DNA from: Diphasiastrum complanatum
Lineage: Eukaryota; Streptophyta; Lycopodiopsida; Lycopodiales; Lycopodiaceae
Direction: 5' to 3'
DNA: 64,000 bases
Assembly (NCBI GenBank): GCA_029204225.1
Contig: CM055092.1
Coordinates: forward strand, 67,271,923-67,335,922
Part shown: positions 1 to 11,807 of the stretch, piece by piece
Numbering within the stretch: position 1 is the stretch's first letter
Layout: the number at the start of each line of letters is the position of its first letter
Translations under genes and position numbers: made by a program
Notes under the pieces: model-generated
The model's input: the letters and a program-made list of their open reading frames with translations, nothing else
Told to the model about the DNA's origin: nothing
Databases searched by the model: none

Positions 1-571
1 GAAAACATGTTGGAGTTTGCTTGTAAGTTGTTTCAATTGTATTACGAAACAAAAAACAATCCAAGATGATGGGAAATCAAGAGTGACCAGTGGCACACCA
101 ATCACAAGCTTTACTATGCTGAAAAATAATGTTTTAAATGTCGCAAAATCTATAAATGGATCATAGTTGCAGTGCAATTCAGAATCACGATTTGGGATTT
201 TCCCAGAATCATGTAGAATCGATTTTTTTTTTTGAAATTTTTCTAGACAATTTGGGTATCAGATGAAAGCTCTGATCGAGAGGATTATGACTGTGTAGTT
301 TGCCAACTGTTTCGGGTGCAGGATGGTCCAATTTAGGTGTATTAACTCCCAAGTTTACGCTATAGCTGCATCCCATATAAAAAATTAAAAAAAAAAGAGA
401 ACACATTGGGGCCCCCAATGAACATAGTAGGAATCTCCCTTTCTCTGATTCTTCCTCTCTCTATCTCTCTCTTTGATCACAACAAACGGAACTAAAACCA
501 TGCTGAACAAAAACCCAGCTGAATCATTTTGAACTTTAGCCTTAAATGAAACAATTTTTGACAAAACAACC

Positions 572-574
<3 letters not shown>

Positions 575-648
<74 letters not shown>
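575..648. repeat. (CT)n microsatellite
   Basis: A nearly pure CT dinucleotide tract of about 74 bp with one interruption (CTTT near 607). It creates an artificial Arg-Glu repeat reading frame on the minus strand, which should not be taken as a gene. Confidence 0.97.
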
Positions 649-650
<2 letters not shown>

Positions 651-1005
651 AACCATAAATCATAAACCATAAAACCGAAGTTACTGAACTAAAACCACAA
701 AGAACAATATTGAATCACGACAATGCTGTGAATAGGATCATCATAATATATAATATCGGGCGACATGGCACCAAAAAGGGGTACAATGATGTTCCATGAA
801 CGTAATGAAAACTATACAACTAAGGCTCGTCAGAGTCATGGTAGGATAAATCATCCGAATCTGTGCTTGACTGTAGGTCCCAAGGGTCCGCAGATGAATC
901 GGAATTGGAGGGAACCATATGCCGTGGTGTGGCCTTGGCTCTGCTGCGTGCTTTGGCTCTCTGCTGCGTGCTCTGGCTCTGGACCCCCCCCCCCTCCCCC
1001 TGCCT

Positions 1006-1350
1006 GACATAATCACAGGGCTTGAGCCTGTTCCAGATTCTGAGCCTGAATTGAAAGATTACGTTAAGAGAGGATCAAAGGCACACTGTATCATCAACCT
1101 TTCTGTGAAGGATAACATCATCCCTCACATTCGGTGTGTGCCATAGGGTCTCGTGAGGCTTGGGAGACATTGAGATCCGTGTATGAGACCTTTGATATGG
1201 CTAGGGTCCTCTATCTATAGATTAAACTATGTACAATTAGAATGGACTCCAGTGAACACATTTGGGTGAAGGATTTCGTTTTTTGTATGGAGAAAGTCAA
1301 TTTCTCATCTTTTGGTGAAGATACTCTTGAAAACTTATCTGCAGCATAGA
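1006..1350 (+). pseudogene. Ty1/copia gag fragment (UBN2/DUF4219-like)
   Basis: Translation gives a gag-like stretch with 'KAHCIINLSVKDNIIPHI', a frame change near 1147, then 'SREAWETLRSVYETFDMARV' and an in-frame TAG near 1217. In intact copia gag proteins the order is the same: a helix with L-x-VKD-x-I, then a W-x-x-L-x-x-x-Y/F-x-x segment followed by a region with repeated Leu and Lys. No zinc knuckle, protease, LTR or primer-binding site is attached. A run of 13 Cs interrupted by one T (about 984-1000) directly precedes it. It is an isolated, broken fragment upstream of the first visible exon of the PHD gene and probably lies in one of its introns. Confidence 0.7.
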
Positions 1351-1565
1351 GATGCAGGAACTGTTATATGTATGAATCCTCGTGTGTGAAGACCGGCAGC
1401 CACAGACCATACTATAGCATTTATAGCATATCTTATGCAGTAGTACAAGAACAGTTCAGAAGAGTACCGAGAAAGACAGTCTTTAAGTAAGATCAATGTT
1501 CTTGTGGACGCAACAGGTCACACGTGTAAAGAAAAGGACTGGTGCACGCGCATGTGAATATGAGG

Positions 1566-1663
1566 CTGGTTAAGCATAGTACAAGAGGGTACGGACTGGT
1601 AGCATAGTACAGTAGTATACAGACTGGTAGCATTGTACAAGAGGATACAGACTGGTAGCAGAT
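1566..1663. repeat. Short tandem repeat, about 28 bp unit, 3+ copies
   Basis: Successive copies of a unit resembling CTGGTAGCATAGTACAAGAG followed by GATACAGA, with single-base differences and small indels. No coding or promoter role is visible. Confidence 0.75.
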
Positions 1664-2956
1664 CTAAGAATCATATTTTTCAGTGGTTACAAGGCTCTAC
1701 AAGTGACACAAAAGTGTGTTTGAGTTGCACTATGCAAAACATTTGTGCTTGATAGGTCACACATACAAAAAGATAGTTTGGTACAGCCACAGCACGTTTT
1801 ACTTGCAGGATGACATTGTCTAATCACTATAAGCACAAGTAAGGAAGGGTGTTGGGTAGATCATTGCATCGAATAAGCAAAAGGGTGATTCAATTGCAGC
1901 AGTTAACACATGTGAAGGTGCAATTGATAGGAGGTTGAACAATAGGCAAGCTGCAGACATGTTATACGTTCAATAAGTTTGATTTTTCTCAATTGTAATT
2001 AAGCATTTCCTTTTGTTGACCAATAACATATATGTCAGATTATCTTCACAGCTTACATGCAGCACTTTCAAACATGGTCAAGTTTTAAATGCAGGGAACA
2101 GAATTTATTTTATACAGTGCATTGATTTCATCACCTAATCATTATATGTAGCTATGTGTGTTTGTGCATTAGTATGAAACAAAAAACCTGCAGGGGGTTG
2201 TGGAAGTGTCATGGATATGAGAACACTTTAAGGCAGCAATGAGGGACGTGGACTTTAAAATCAACGTGAATCATAAAAAAATCAAAACTAGACATGAATG
2301 TGGGTGACCATAGAGAATGTGCTGGCATAAAAACCACATTAAAAGAAGCAATGCAACTTAAATAAAGTATGCAGGATTCTTAGGTACATGTTAGCCTATT
2401 TTCAAGGAAACAAGGATCCAAGTAGAAAGAGGGTTGAAAACCAGAAACAAACCATATACTTCTTGGTCATCTCAAAGTATTGATGTGCGGAGATTTCTTT
2501 TGAAGTTTTGCATTAACACTAGGCATCATCCCCTCTCTATTGTTTACATGCTCTACCCTCGATTTGCACAGATAATGGGTGTCATAGCCCTATTTTGAAC
2601 ATCTAAAATAAGTAAAAATATCCCCTGTTTTGGAAGCATGGAAAACACTCTGAGTGACAAGCCTGGAATATGAATCTTTGCTAATATGATTGTTTTAGCA
2701 ATATTCTGTTTCTGCATGACAGTAACCCTATGCAATTGGGATTACAAAGTTACTAGGTTGTCTTGACTAGGGAACACAGATATATGGTAATCTGTTTAAT
2801 ATTAGGTTGCACCTTATGTAATGGCTGCAACTTACAGGTTCCTTGATGTAGAAACGTGTTAAAATACATGTTCGAGAACTTATATATCCAATGTTGATGT
2901 CAGTTCGGTATTTAGTCACAATGACCGAGATTCTGTTATCGTTTCTCTTGTGAAAG

Positions 2957-5900
2957 GTGTGCAAACGAACAGGTGATGCAGACCTACTAATGTTCTGCAA
3001 ACGTTGTGATGAAGCTTATCATTCCTACTGTCAGCAGCCTTCCCTTAAAGTAAGTACCATCCAAGAAAGTCTCTTACAATCTTTTGACATGTTTGAGTCT
3101 CGTGATAATGAAAATTGCTTTGTTTTTGATTGTCATGGTATGTTTTTTGTCTTTGAACTTGCATATGACTTTGTTAAGAGACCCTAGTTCATGCAGACTG
3201 CAGCATAGTTTTCCAAGAGTTTGCAAGAGTTGGATGCTGAAATTATCACAGTGAACATGAGCCATTCATTCATGGTTGCTTCGTTTGCACTTTTTCTAAC
3301 CATCTACAACATGGTTACTATGAAAGTTAACTGAAGTCATCCTGAATTTGAGTTTCTAATATTGTGGTTTGAATCTCCTGTAGTAGCTAAGTAGCCATTC
3401 GATTAACTGTTCTTATGGGACTTTCAAGTTTCAAGTGCTTCTGTGGGTCGTTGAGTTATAGTTGCTTTGTTTTCTCGTGCAGCATGTGCCATCAGGACCA
3501 TATTTGTGTCCAAAGCACACGCGATGCCATAGTTGTGGCTCTCATGTACCAGGAAGCGGTGTAAGTTCAAGGTAAGATTTCTACAAAGCTTCCTTAAGGG
3601 TTACTCTCTCTACTGACAAGGCTGGGAATCCAATATGTTGTTACTATGTCAAATAGAAGCTGGTTAGATCTCCAACATTGCAAGAATCCCCTATGCATAA
3701 TGTGGAGAAAAAAATTAAGTAAGAATCATTTAAAATTTGAGTGTTGCACATTTGGTGGATATAGTCTCAAGCATAGTGCCATAGCGTACCAAATGGAAAC
3801 TTACAGAACGTCGGTCCATATGTGTCATTTTTTTTTTGTTCATTTGGAACATTTCTTTTACGTTAAGGAACTAGAATTTTTTTACTCAATTTTTTCAAAG
3901 ATTCTGTATGTTCGGAACAGAGCATGCGTTACCAAAATGTACAGAATGGGCATGTATGGCTTTAACGTTCTCAATATCAATCAAGGCCACATATGTCTAA
4001 GTTGGTGTTTCTAGCGTCATTAACCATTTAGATTCAAACTACTAAATGTGCTATTAATCTAGAGAAATTTGCGTGTCATAATTCATGTAACCTGATTTAT
4101 TTGAGATTATGAAAAGTTTGTTCATGCTGAGAGATGATTTACACGAATGAGCAGCCTAAGAGACTTCTCCTTTAAAAATTTATTTAGGTATGCTCCTTGA
4201 AGAGCATGATTCGTTTTGTAGACCTACAATGGTTTATATACAATTTGCCGAATAGCAAAAGATTGGCAATTTTTTTGATTAAAGTTCTCTTTTTAAGACT
4301 TCTGCATTTTGCGAGCAGTTATTCATGGATAAATTGATAACTACATACGTGTGTGGACTGTACAATGTTGCAGGTGGTTTTTATCCTTTAATTTCTGTGA
4401 TGCATGTGGACGGCTTTTTGTGAAGGGGAAGTACTGTCCAATCTGTTTGAAGGTTAGCATTACTTTTTCCTCTTTTTTTATCTCATACTCTTTTGTATGG
4501 GCTAACTACATTCTCCATCTCTTTCAGCCTTGAATATCTAGCAGTCGAAATAATGCTGATAACTAACAAATCAATTGTTGGAGATCATTTTCTGTTGACT
4601 TTGTTTATAATTTGTTAGAAGACATCTTGATTGACAACTGGAGTGATTCATTTTGGAAGTTGCTTTCCTTGCAATATGGAGAATGAGGAGGCATTATTTT
4701 GTTTTGTGTGTGAAACTTACAACAAAACTTAGTCTTCTGGAAGCTTTCCAACTGAAGCATGTTTCTATGTCCATGAGAATTTTTAATGAGTAGCTGAGTT
4801 GCAAGAAGGTTTCTGTTACAAAAAAGTATACAGCAGTATCAATAGAGATGCCACCGTGTTAATCTTTGTTACAGATCCTTTCAATTTGAGGTGCCATCTG
4901 CAGCTGAGGCATGGAAAAATCGGCAATTACTGGCATTTTTAGTAGGTCCAGTTGGGTGAAGTGATTTTGGAATTTCTGATTCACAGTTGTACTTCTCAGA
5001 GTTTACATTTGCCTATCAAGGATGAACATAATCATGAAGTAAATCTTGTGACATTGTGGCCAGAGGGAATAGGAACAACTATTTTTGAGGCTTTGAGGTG
5101 ACGTGGCAGGTGGAGCATTAGCTAGAAGTTGTGGTCTTTGCTTGCTATGGTGGAGTGGTGATTTCATAAATCAAAGGTTCATCACAACAGTAGTATTACT
5201 TACAGTTCCCTACATTTAGTACGTGGTTAAGCTTAGGGTTTGTTGGCATTTGGCCACATGCAGGTAGAGTACTTGTATGCTCATTGTGTATACCATTTTA
5301 ACATTTGCTAAGCATTGCTCTCCATTTTTTTGCTTGCATTACTGCTTTCTCTCTCTCCTTGAGGGCACCTATCCTCTTCCCTCATTTGTCTTGTGGAGAT
5401 TGTTTGATAGTTAGATCTTGGTGAGCATCATTGTGAAAGGGAGATTGTGTAAAATTCTTAGCCCAACAATTGGGGCTTGTACACTTATATACCATACCTT
5501 CTCTCCATGAATCTCAACCATCTCCATAGGAATATATTGCCTAAAGGAGGTAGGTTGAGAAGCTGTCACCTGATATGACTGCAGAAAGCTTCTCCAAAAC
5601 AGATATAGTAGTTCCTGGACTGATAGGCTCCTAGGTGTAGACAAGCACCACTCCCTCCATCCACATAATTATGCTCTATAGGGATAGAAAATGGCATTCT
5701 GCACAAGAGTATCTAGCTTGAAAGATCCAACATCATAGCCCAATGGAGGCCCACAAACCATGTATATGTCTAGAAGTCACCTCATCTACTGGCGGATCTA
5801 AGAAAAAGATAAGAGAGCTCTGTAAATTTGTAAGAGTAATTTTAAGTAGTAGCTTTTTGCTGCAAGCTCCAAAGTAATGTTACTATCTCGTAGTTAGGAT

Positions 5901-8900
5901 CAATCACTAAACTGTAGAGGTCCAGCCAAAAAGTCCTTGTGGATCTGCCATACATTGCTGCCTATTGATCCTCCACCAAGTGAAAGCTGTCTCTCCATAT
6001 TTGTACCATGGGAATGTTAGAAATCCATAAATCATAATATGGATGGACAGACTAGGATTCTAACCCAGGACCTCCCTCATATCGGATGGGATGCTCTACC
6101 ACTGAGCTATCCGCCCTGTTTGATAGTTCTCTCTAGAGTGTGGATTCATATTCCAACACCCCCCTCAAGCCACACTTGGTTGGGGTCCTAGCTGTCACCT
6201 GCCCCACAACTTGGGCCACCTAACCATGGCTTTGACACCATGAACTGTTAGGTCTAACTTGGCTCATGTTAGAAATCCATAAATCATAATATGGATGGAC
6301 AGACTAGGGTTCGAACCCAGGACCTCCCTCATACCGGATGGGATGCTCTACCACTGAGCTATCCGCCCGGTTTGATAGTTCTCTCTAGAGTGTGGATTGA
6401 TATTCCAACAGGGAAGTTGAATCTGTGTATTAAAATTTTGATGTATCTCAGAATAAATGTTAAGCTTAGTGATCAAGTTATCTAACTGAGCGTCATCAGG
6501 ACTGGGAAAAAAAGAAGCTGCACTTGGTCCTTGAAATATTGAATAGGAGAAGTCTTGTGTATGATAGGATTAGCAATATGTACTGTGGAATGACAGTTGA
6601 TGTTGAGCCGGTATCATCAGCTAAGAACAATAAATTATTGCAGAAACTCTGAACATTTTTGCAAGAAACTTAGAAACCACTAATATTTGTGCAAGAAAGT
6701 AAAAACTTTGCCATACTAAGCCATGTTTGTCGTCACATGAGCCTTAGGAAATCAAATGTAACTCAAAGCACTCAACTTCGTTTGGAATGAAGCCCTAAAA
6801 CATTAATTCTAAACCATGACAAAAGTAATTACAAGCAATTGCACTCAATATAAGCTAAGAGCTATAAGTTCATGCACACAGAAAGCAGGTGCTTTCTTCA
6901 AAATAGAAAGTTGGGGCTACAGAAGTTTAAATGTGAGCTAATGCTTGACGAGCATATTTGAATAATTAACTTATAAGTTAGCATACTTATATGACTAATA
7001 ATCAGATGAAAGAATACTTGATGAATAAGAATGGTAAACTGCTGGAAAACACAACCTCAACACTGTAGGGCATTGTAACTTTTAGTCTGAACATTTTCGT
7101 TTTTATGATGAAATGAGGGCTTGTATTTTCCCTAGCGCATATATTGAGGTATTTCAGCGCTTCATGTTCAAAATCGTTTCAATTTGTTTTGAAACATATT
7201 TCACCATAAAACTGCTGAATAGCCTATTCATCCGAGCTCTTTGCTGGAGTCATGAATGAGGCGTCATACTTTCCCACTTCTGTAGTTTTTGCTTGTAAGT
7301 CGTCTGATGTTCTTCATGGCCGAGTCTGTCATAGGCAAACTGTTGACGTAGTATGGCCCGTAGTTTAGATTGTTTTGCTGATTAGGTTGCATATGGAAAC
7401 AGATTTCATGTATTTTTATGCAAGTGACATGCATCTGCTTTAAGCTGTTGATTGGTGTGTAAGAATGTTGCCGTACAGAGCGAGTAGGCCAAATGGAGTC
7501 AAGCATTCAAGACCGCATATACAGACTTAATATGCTATTATGTTCTTGTGGTATGCTATTCTCTCTTCAGCAGGGGCCATCTATTTCCCTTCGTTTGAAT
7601 AATTAGTTATTCTAATCATGTGTGAGCTGACAAGCTACGATCCTCAGAGAGAGCACTCTGATGGTGCCCCTGGTTTAAGTGACATTGAGTCACAATCTTA
7701 ATAGTTGATATACGTTGGACTACCATGTGCACTTCTAGTTTCCCACTCGAGGTTGAGCCTCTCCTCATTACTTTCAGGTTGATGGATATTCTAGCCAAAT
7801 TCAGGTGTCTGGTATCTGGATCAATGGTCAACATACCAGCTCTACTTATAAACATGGAATTATGATCTAGAAGTCTGCATTCTAACTGGCCTATGTTTGT
7901 CTCTTCGTAGATTTCTTTGAGTTTTCTTCACAAGCTGTCCTTTGTTCAATCTTGTTTCGCAATGATGTTGGACACTTTATTGTCATCTTTTGCTGATTGA
8001 GAAGTTCCTTTTCATGATTTTTGGAGTGAAATTGGTAATATACATGTCATTCAGAGATCTATAATTTTTCATTCTCAGGTTTATCGGGAATCAGAGCCCT
8101 CACCAATGGTCTGTTGTGACGTCTGTGAGCATTGGGTCCATTGCAGCTGTGATGGAATCAGGTTTGCTGCTTGCCTCTTCTGAGAGAGTTCATCAGAAAG
8201 ATTTTCTTCAATACACCGAATTTAGTTGCACTTCGTCTGGGAAAGTGCATCATCAGTTTTATTTGGCATCAATAACTGATATTGCCAAGGTGCTTTAGCT
8301 AGATAAATTCATGGCTGTGTCCCTCTTGAAGTTTTGAGCAATATAGAAATCATATTGTTCCAGAATGTTTATATTCTACTATCAAGTTTTACATTGCATT
8401 GTTATCAAGCTGCTATCAGGATGCACATAATGGTTGCCTTGAATTTCTGAAAGTACAATGACTCGAAGGGCTGGTACATAGTATTGACTTATATCCTGCT
8501 TTGATTAATGCCTACTTTCTAAAATACAGCGAAGATAGATATCAACAATTCCAAAAGGACGATAATTTGCTGTTTAAGTGTGCCGCTTGTCGTGGGGAGT
8601 GCCACCAGGTACTTTACGTTCTTCTTTACAGAGGATAGCAATGAATGAATGATGCTGTTACTAAGTCTTTTTTAAGTGGTCAAGTATTTACTATGGCATT
8701 GTTTTAAGTGAGTAAATGATATGTTTCAACTCTTTAATTGATTATAAGACTTAGTCATTTTTCAACATGCTGTTGTAGTCATTCTAAACAATTGTGGATA
8801 ACTTCTGGGCAGATAAAAGACATGGAGGACGCTGTTCACGAACTATGGAAGCGGAGAGATGATTCTGAACGAGATCAAATAGCTCAATTGCAAGCTTCTT

Positions 8901-11807
8901 TGGGGCTTCCTGGAAAGGAGGAAATGAAGAAAATATGTCCACTGTCTTCAGATGATGACATGCCAAATGATAATCGACAAGGACACAATGGAGAGATAAA
9001 ATGCGTTGAAAAATTTGTCCCCCAGAAGACTGAAGCAGCTAAAAATGAGTTCAAGTCTTTGGTAGATGTGGAGAAAAGAGGAGCTAACAAAGTCACCTTG
9101 AAGAAAGCAGCAAAACGAACGCCAAAGAATCCGGAAGGCCTCACCAAGACAGAGAGACATATTGGCAATAAGCCGAAGCTTCACTTTCAGGGAACCCGAC
9201 CAGAAAAAACTGATATGTACATCTCAAATGGTATAAAAAATATTCCAAGAGAAAGGTCAAAGGAAAGTCAGTCTGAGGAACTTGAGGACCTTGATAGTAA
9301 GGTGATTGATAAGACGCCAGCAGAGCTGCGTGATAATAAGCAACAGCTGATCGTGAAATCTTCCAAACAGGTACATAGACCCAAAACAGTGCAAACCCTT
9401 ACAGAAATAAAAGCCCCTACTAGTTTGGGGAACAATTTCGTCGAAGCAGATGGAAAAAAAATCCATATAAAATCCACTATCAAGTCAAAGCCGATTGAGT
9501 CTCAAGGAGTAACTGAGCTAACAGAAAAGATGAGGAGCACAAAACTGATATTAGATTTGTCTGCAAACGAATTTAAGAAAAGTGATCATATGACAAAGGA
9601 GCCATTGCTAGCTAAAATTTCAGAAGCTTCAAAGAGGCCATCAATTGCATTTTCAAAGCGAAAGAAGGTAGAAGTCCAATCATCAGGAAAAAGGGAACAT
9701 TCCACAGCAGAAATTTCTGGAGGTAAATGTCAATATCACTATTTTTCATTTCTCTTTCGCTTTATGTAAGTGCCCACATTTAGCACCCAGTCTGCAAACC
9801 AGCTATTGAGATTCTTATGTTTGGTTAACCTTTTTTCCTGAGAGCAGGAAATAATGAGGATGAGACTAGTGTTGGTCAAGAATCTAAATCAAATAAGAAG
9901 CCTTCTGAAAAAAGCGAACCAAGAGAGTTTGATGGATCTTTCAGAACACCAAAAGGTAAACTGACTATTTTCTTCTAGTTGTTGACATGCTTGCAGCTAT
10001 AATTTTGAATAGCCGTACTAAACTGACTATGTTGTAGATTACTGCAGCTTTAACATTTGCAATCTTCAATTTCATGGGCATATTCATGGGACATGCATTC
10101 TGAGGCATTTGACCATGAAGTTGCACTGCTGTTAAACAATCATCTGTTTCAACAGTGAATATTTGCAGCACTGGTTCACTCAAAATCTCACTGTTTACTG
10201 CCATGGACAGCTGTCCTAAGTGTTGTTCTGAATGTTCAAATAGAGTTTAGCGATTGAAGTAAATCGAAAGGGCTAGCAGGCTTTTTTGCTAGTCGATATT
10301 TGTCATGATGAAGTGTCATAGTATGGATTGGTGAGTGGAGAAGCTACTGTTTTTTTCTAACCTCTGTCTCGCACTCTTCATATGACCCTACACTCATGTA
10401 CTACGACTTCAGTGATCTAGATATCTAGTTTTTGCTCATTCTTGTGAAAACACACATCTTGCTTGATACAGAATGCTGCATTGTTACTTCTGACTACTAT
10501 GTATTATGATGAATTTGTTTACTAGATGTTGATATGGACTCCCTGTAACTTTTCTTCAGCTTTAGGGGAATATCCACCTCCGGCATGGGGAATCCACTCA
10601 GAGAGTCGAAGGCGGCGTTTACCAAGCTCAAAGTTCCGTGACATGGATACGAGTGCGTGGCACCGCATGAGTGCTTTTACACATCTCCACTTAGGTGGCA
10701 GTGAAAGGAGTAACTCAACTGGCTCAGTTTCAGGCAGTGACGGGCTGCCTGTAGCTACTCTTTCAAAACAGAAAACAGTGAAAGAAAGAAAGTCTCAAGT
10801 TAATCTAGCATCATCTGAGGACTCTCATGATCATCCAATCAATTCAGAACTTTCAGGCAGCATGGTTGATGAAAGGTTTGCAGAGCCTGCTAGAAAGAAA
10901 GTCAAAGTGATACACTTCAATGAAAGAGGCAGTGAGGGGCCTGGAAAGCAAAAGAATCCCTTTATTGAGGGACATTCAAAAAAGGATCTGAAGCTTAAGT
11001 TCAGAAAACAATCAGTTATTGAAGGTGAAAAGCAGTCTGATGGAATGCATGAGAATAGTGTGAAAGGACAACGGACCAAGAGGAGACGACCGGCAACAGC
11101 TGAATCAGAAGAAACATCTGAAGATTTAATTTACCAGACTTGTTTTCCTGGAAAAATTGACAATGGAGATGATACATCGATCCTGCAGAGGCTTGGTTTG
11201 GATGCTGTTGCCAAGAGAGTTGAAGTTTTTCAGTCCAAGAAGAATAGCTGGTAAATTATCTTAAGAGTAATGAAGTCCTGGTTACTAACATTCCTAGAAG
11301 CAAATAAATTTTAAAAGTGTCACTTTGGAAACTGTATCAATGCTACTTGTGGTCTTAACACACGCATGTAGTATATGAGTACTATAGGTTTGGGTACTGG
11401 GAAATTCCTTGTGTTGAAGTCAAATGATGTTGACATGTTTGAGTTTCCTCATAAACCTGGTTTTTTCAGCCAACTTAGTGCTAAGAAGTTTTTTGAGTTA
11501 TCTGATGCCAATGGCATTGAAAGAAATATGCAAAGATTCTATGGCACTAATATGTAAAGATTCTATGGCACTTTCACACCATTCTTACACTGTTTCAATC
11601 TGAACATTTGTATGGCTGACCCAGTATCCATTTTGGCTTGCTGTACTATGTTCTACCGGTTACAGGCGCAAGGGTACTATAGTTGCGGTTTTCCCTCATA
11701 AATCACAGTTTTCTATTCAGTATGACAATGGTGATAAGAAGACTCAGAAATATGGAAAAGAGAGGATCCGACTTCTGTCCACATCGAAAAGGTCCAATAC
11801 TGGGTGA
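2957..11807 (+). CDS. PHD-finger protein with C-terminal Tudor-like domain (5'-partial, nine exons)
   Basis: Exons read from splice sites and frame: 2957-3049, 3483-3571, 4374-4452, 8079-8161, 8530-8608, 8813-9722, 9848-9955, 10560-11250, 11666-11807 (TGA stop 11805-11807). All introns are GT-AG and phases join exactly, giving 757 residues. The order is a PHD finger, a second Cys-rich PHD-type module, a basic Lys/Ser-rich middle probably disordered, a motif around 'YPPPAWGIHSESRRRR', and a Tudor-like end. It resembles the plant RING/FYVE/PHD family that I remember from Arabidopsis At3g08020. The likely role is nuclear histone-tail reading and chromatin regulation (inference from domains). The first exon here starts at the second Cys of PHD1, so earlier exons lie more than 2.9 kb upstream, outside the window. 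No stop or frameshift is seen, so the gene looks functional. Confidence 0.9.
6015..6158 (-). repeat. 3' LTR of the TRIM element (144 bp)
   Basis: Same length and structure as the 5' LTR. The differences are in the tRNA-like part: the T-loop GTTCGAACC of the 5' LTR reads GTTAGAATC here and the anticodon-loop region has one change. The polypurine tract of the interior ends at its upstream edge. Confidence 0.85.
6045..6116 (-). other. tRNA-like segment in the TRIM 3' LTR (decayed B box)
   Basis: Same 72 nt layout with intact acceptor and D stems. The B box has two substitutions (GGTTAGAATCC) and the anticodon position reads GAT. Pol III activity would be weaker than in the other copy. Confidence 0.75.
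6267..6410 (-). repeat. 5' LTR of the TRIM element (144 bp)
   Basis: It reads TG...CA on the minus strand. In that orientation there are 42 nt, then a 72 nt tRNA-like segment, then 30 nt that include a 7 bp hairpin (ATCCATA...TATGGAT). It differs from the other LTR by only a few bases, so the insertion is fairly recent. Confidence 0.85.
6297..6368 (-). other. tRNA-like cloverleaf inside the TRIM 5' LTR
   Basis: The 72 nt read on the minus strand fold as a tRNA: a 7 bp acceptor stem (GGGCGGA with TCTGTCC, two G-U pairs), a 4 bp D stem (GCTC/GAGC), a five-base variable loop, and a T arm CTGGG-TTCGAAC-CCTAG. The pol III A box (TAGCTCAGTGG) and B box (GGTTCGAACCC) are both good. The anticodon stem is imperfect (CCCAT/GAGGG) and position 33 is C, not T; the loop would present GGT (Thr-like). 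It is therefore a tRNA-derived promoter-like module and not a working tRNA gene. A general tRNA finder may call it. Confidence 0.8.
8813..9722 (+). other. Long exon 6 of the PHD gene, basic low-complexity region
   Basis: The exon opens with 'IKDMEDAVHELWKRRDDSER', a charged helix that directly follows PHD2 in this plant family, and 'LQASLGLPGKEEMKKICPLS'. The remaining 250 or so residues are rich in Lys, Ser, Glu and Thr with many KK/KR pairs, and are probably disordered with nuclear-localisation potential. The acceptor is the CAG at 8810-8812. The open frame continues upstream of 8813 by chance and past the donor at 9723 to a stop, so single-frame reading alone gives a misleading 343-residue protein. 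Confidence 0.88.
10560..11807 (+). other. Exons 8-9 of the PHD gene with Tudor-like C terminus
   Basis: Exon 8 (10560-11250) and exon 9 (11666-11807) join inside a Trp codon (TG|G). The joined end reads 'LGLDAVAKRVEVFQSKKNSW' then 'RKGTIVAVFPHKSQFSIQY', 'DNGDKKTQKYGKERIRLL' and a short tail. This matches the pattern of Tudor-like barrels: K-R-V-x-V, N/R-x-W, G-x-I/V, then Y-D-N/D-G-D and a closing I-R-L-L strand. Such domains usually bind methylated lysine or arginine or DNA; ligand and specificity cannot be read from sequence. Confidence 0.85.

Larger units (their letters stand above)
6015..6410 (-). mobile_element. Complete TRIM retrotransposon with tRNA-like LTRs
   Basis: Two 144 bp direct repeats (6015-6158 and 6267-6410) flank a 108 bp interior. 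Each repeat begins TGTTAGAA and ends TTCCAACA as written on the + strand. The 5 bp GGGAA is present on both sides (6010-6014 and 6411-6415) as a target-site duplication. The element reads on the minus strand: the 5' LTR is 6267-6410, a primer-binding site resembling initiator-Met tRNA complement (TGGTGTCAAAGCC) lies at about 6228-6240, and a polypurine tract (TTGAGGGGGG) abuts the 3' LTR. No protein is encoded, so it depends on other elements for reverse transcriptase. It sits antisense in the largest intron of the PHD gene. Confidence 0.88.
2957..8608 (+). other. Zinc-finger-coding exons of the PHD gene (exons 1-5 in this window)
   Basis: These five small exons (93, 89, 79, 83, 79 bp) encode residues 1-141. 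PHD1 uses 'VCKRTGDADLLMFCKRCDE', then His and Cys in 'AYHSYC', then the 'YLCPKH' pair. A linking Cys-rich block follows ('CHSCGS', 'FCDACGRLF'). PHD2 uses 'KYCPICLK', 'MVCCDVCEHWVHCSC' and 'FKCAACRGECHQ', which supplies a Cys4-His-Cys3 set. The 3.6 kb intron between 4452 and 8079 contains a complete TRIM element; otherwise I see only AT-rich sequence there. Confidence 0.88.

Noticed and set aside
385-663. Minus-strand frame with a long Arg-Glu repeat
   Set aside because: Produced by the (CT)n microsatellite; no other protein feature.
6297-6368. Functional tRNA gene
   Set aside because: It is repeated within a pair of LTRs, has a poor anticodon stem and C33, and lacks a T-run terminator shortly downstream.
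6291-6485. 64-codon plus-strand frame
   Set aside because: Lies across the TRIM LTR and its tRNA-like segment on the opposite strand; no protein signature.
8884-9483. Minus-strand frames opposite exon 6 of the PHD gene
   Set aside because: Shadows of the plus-strand exon, with no motifs.
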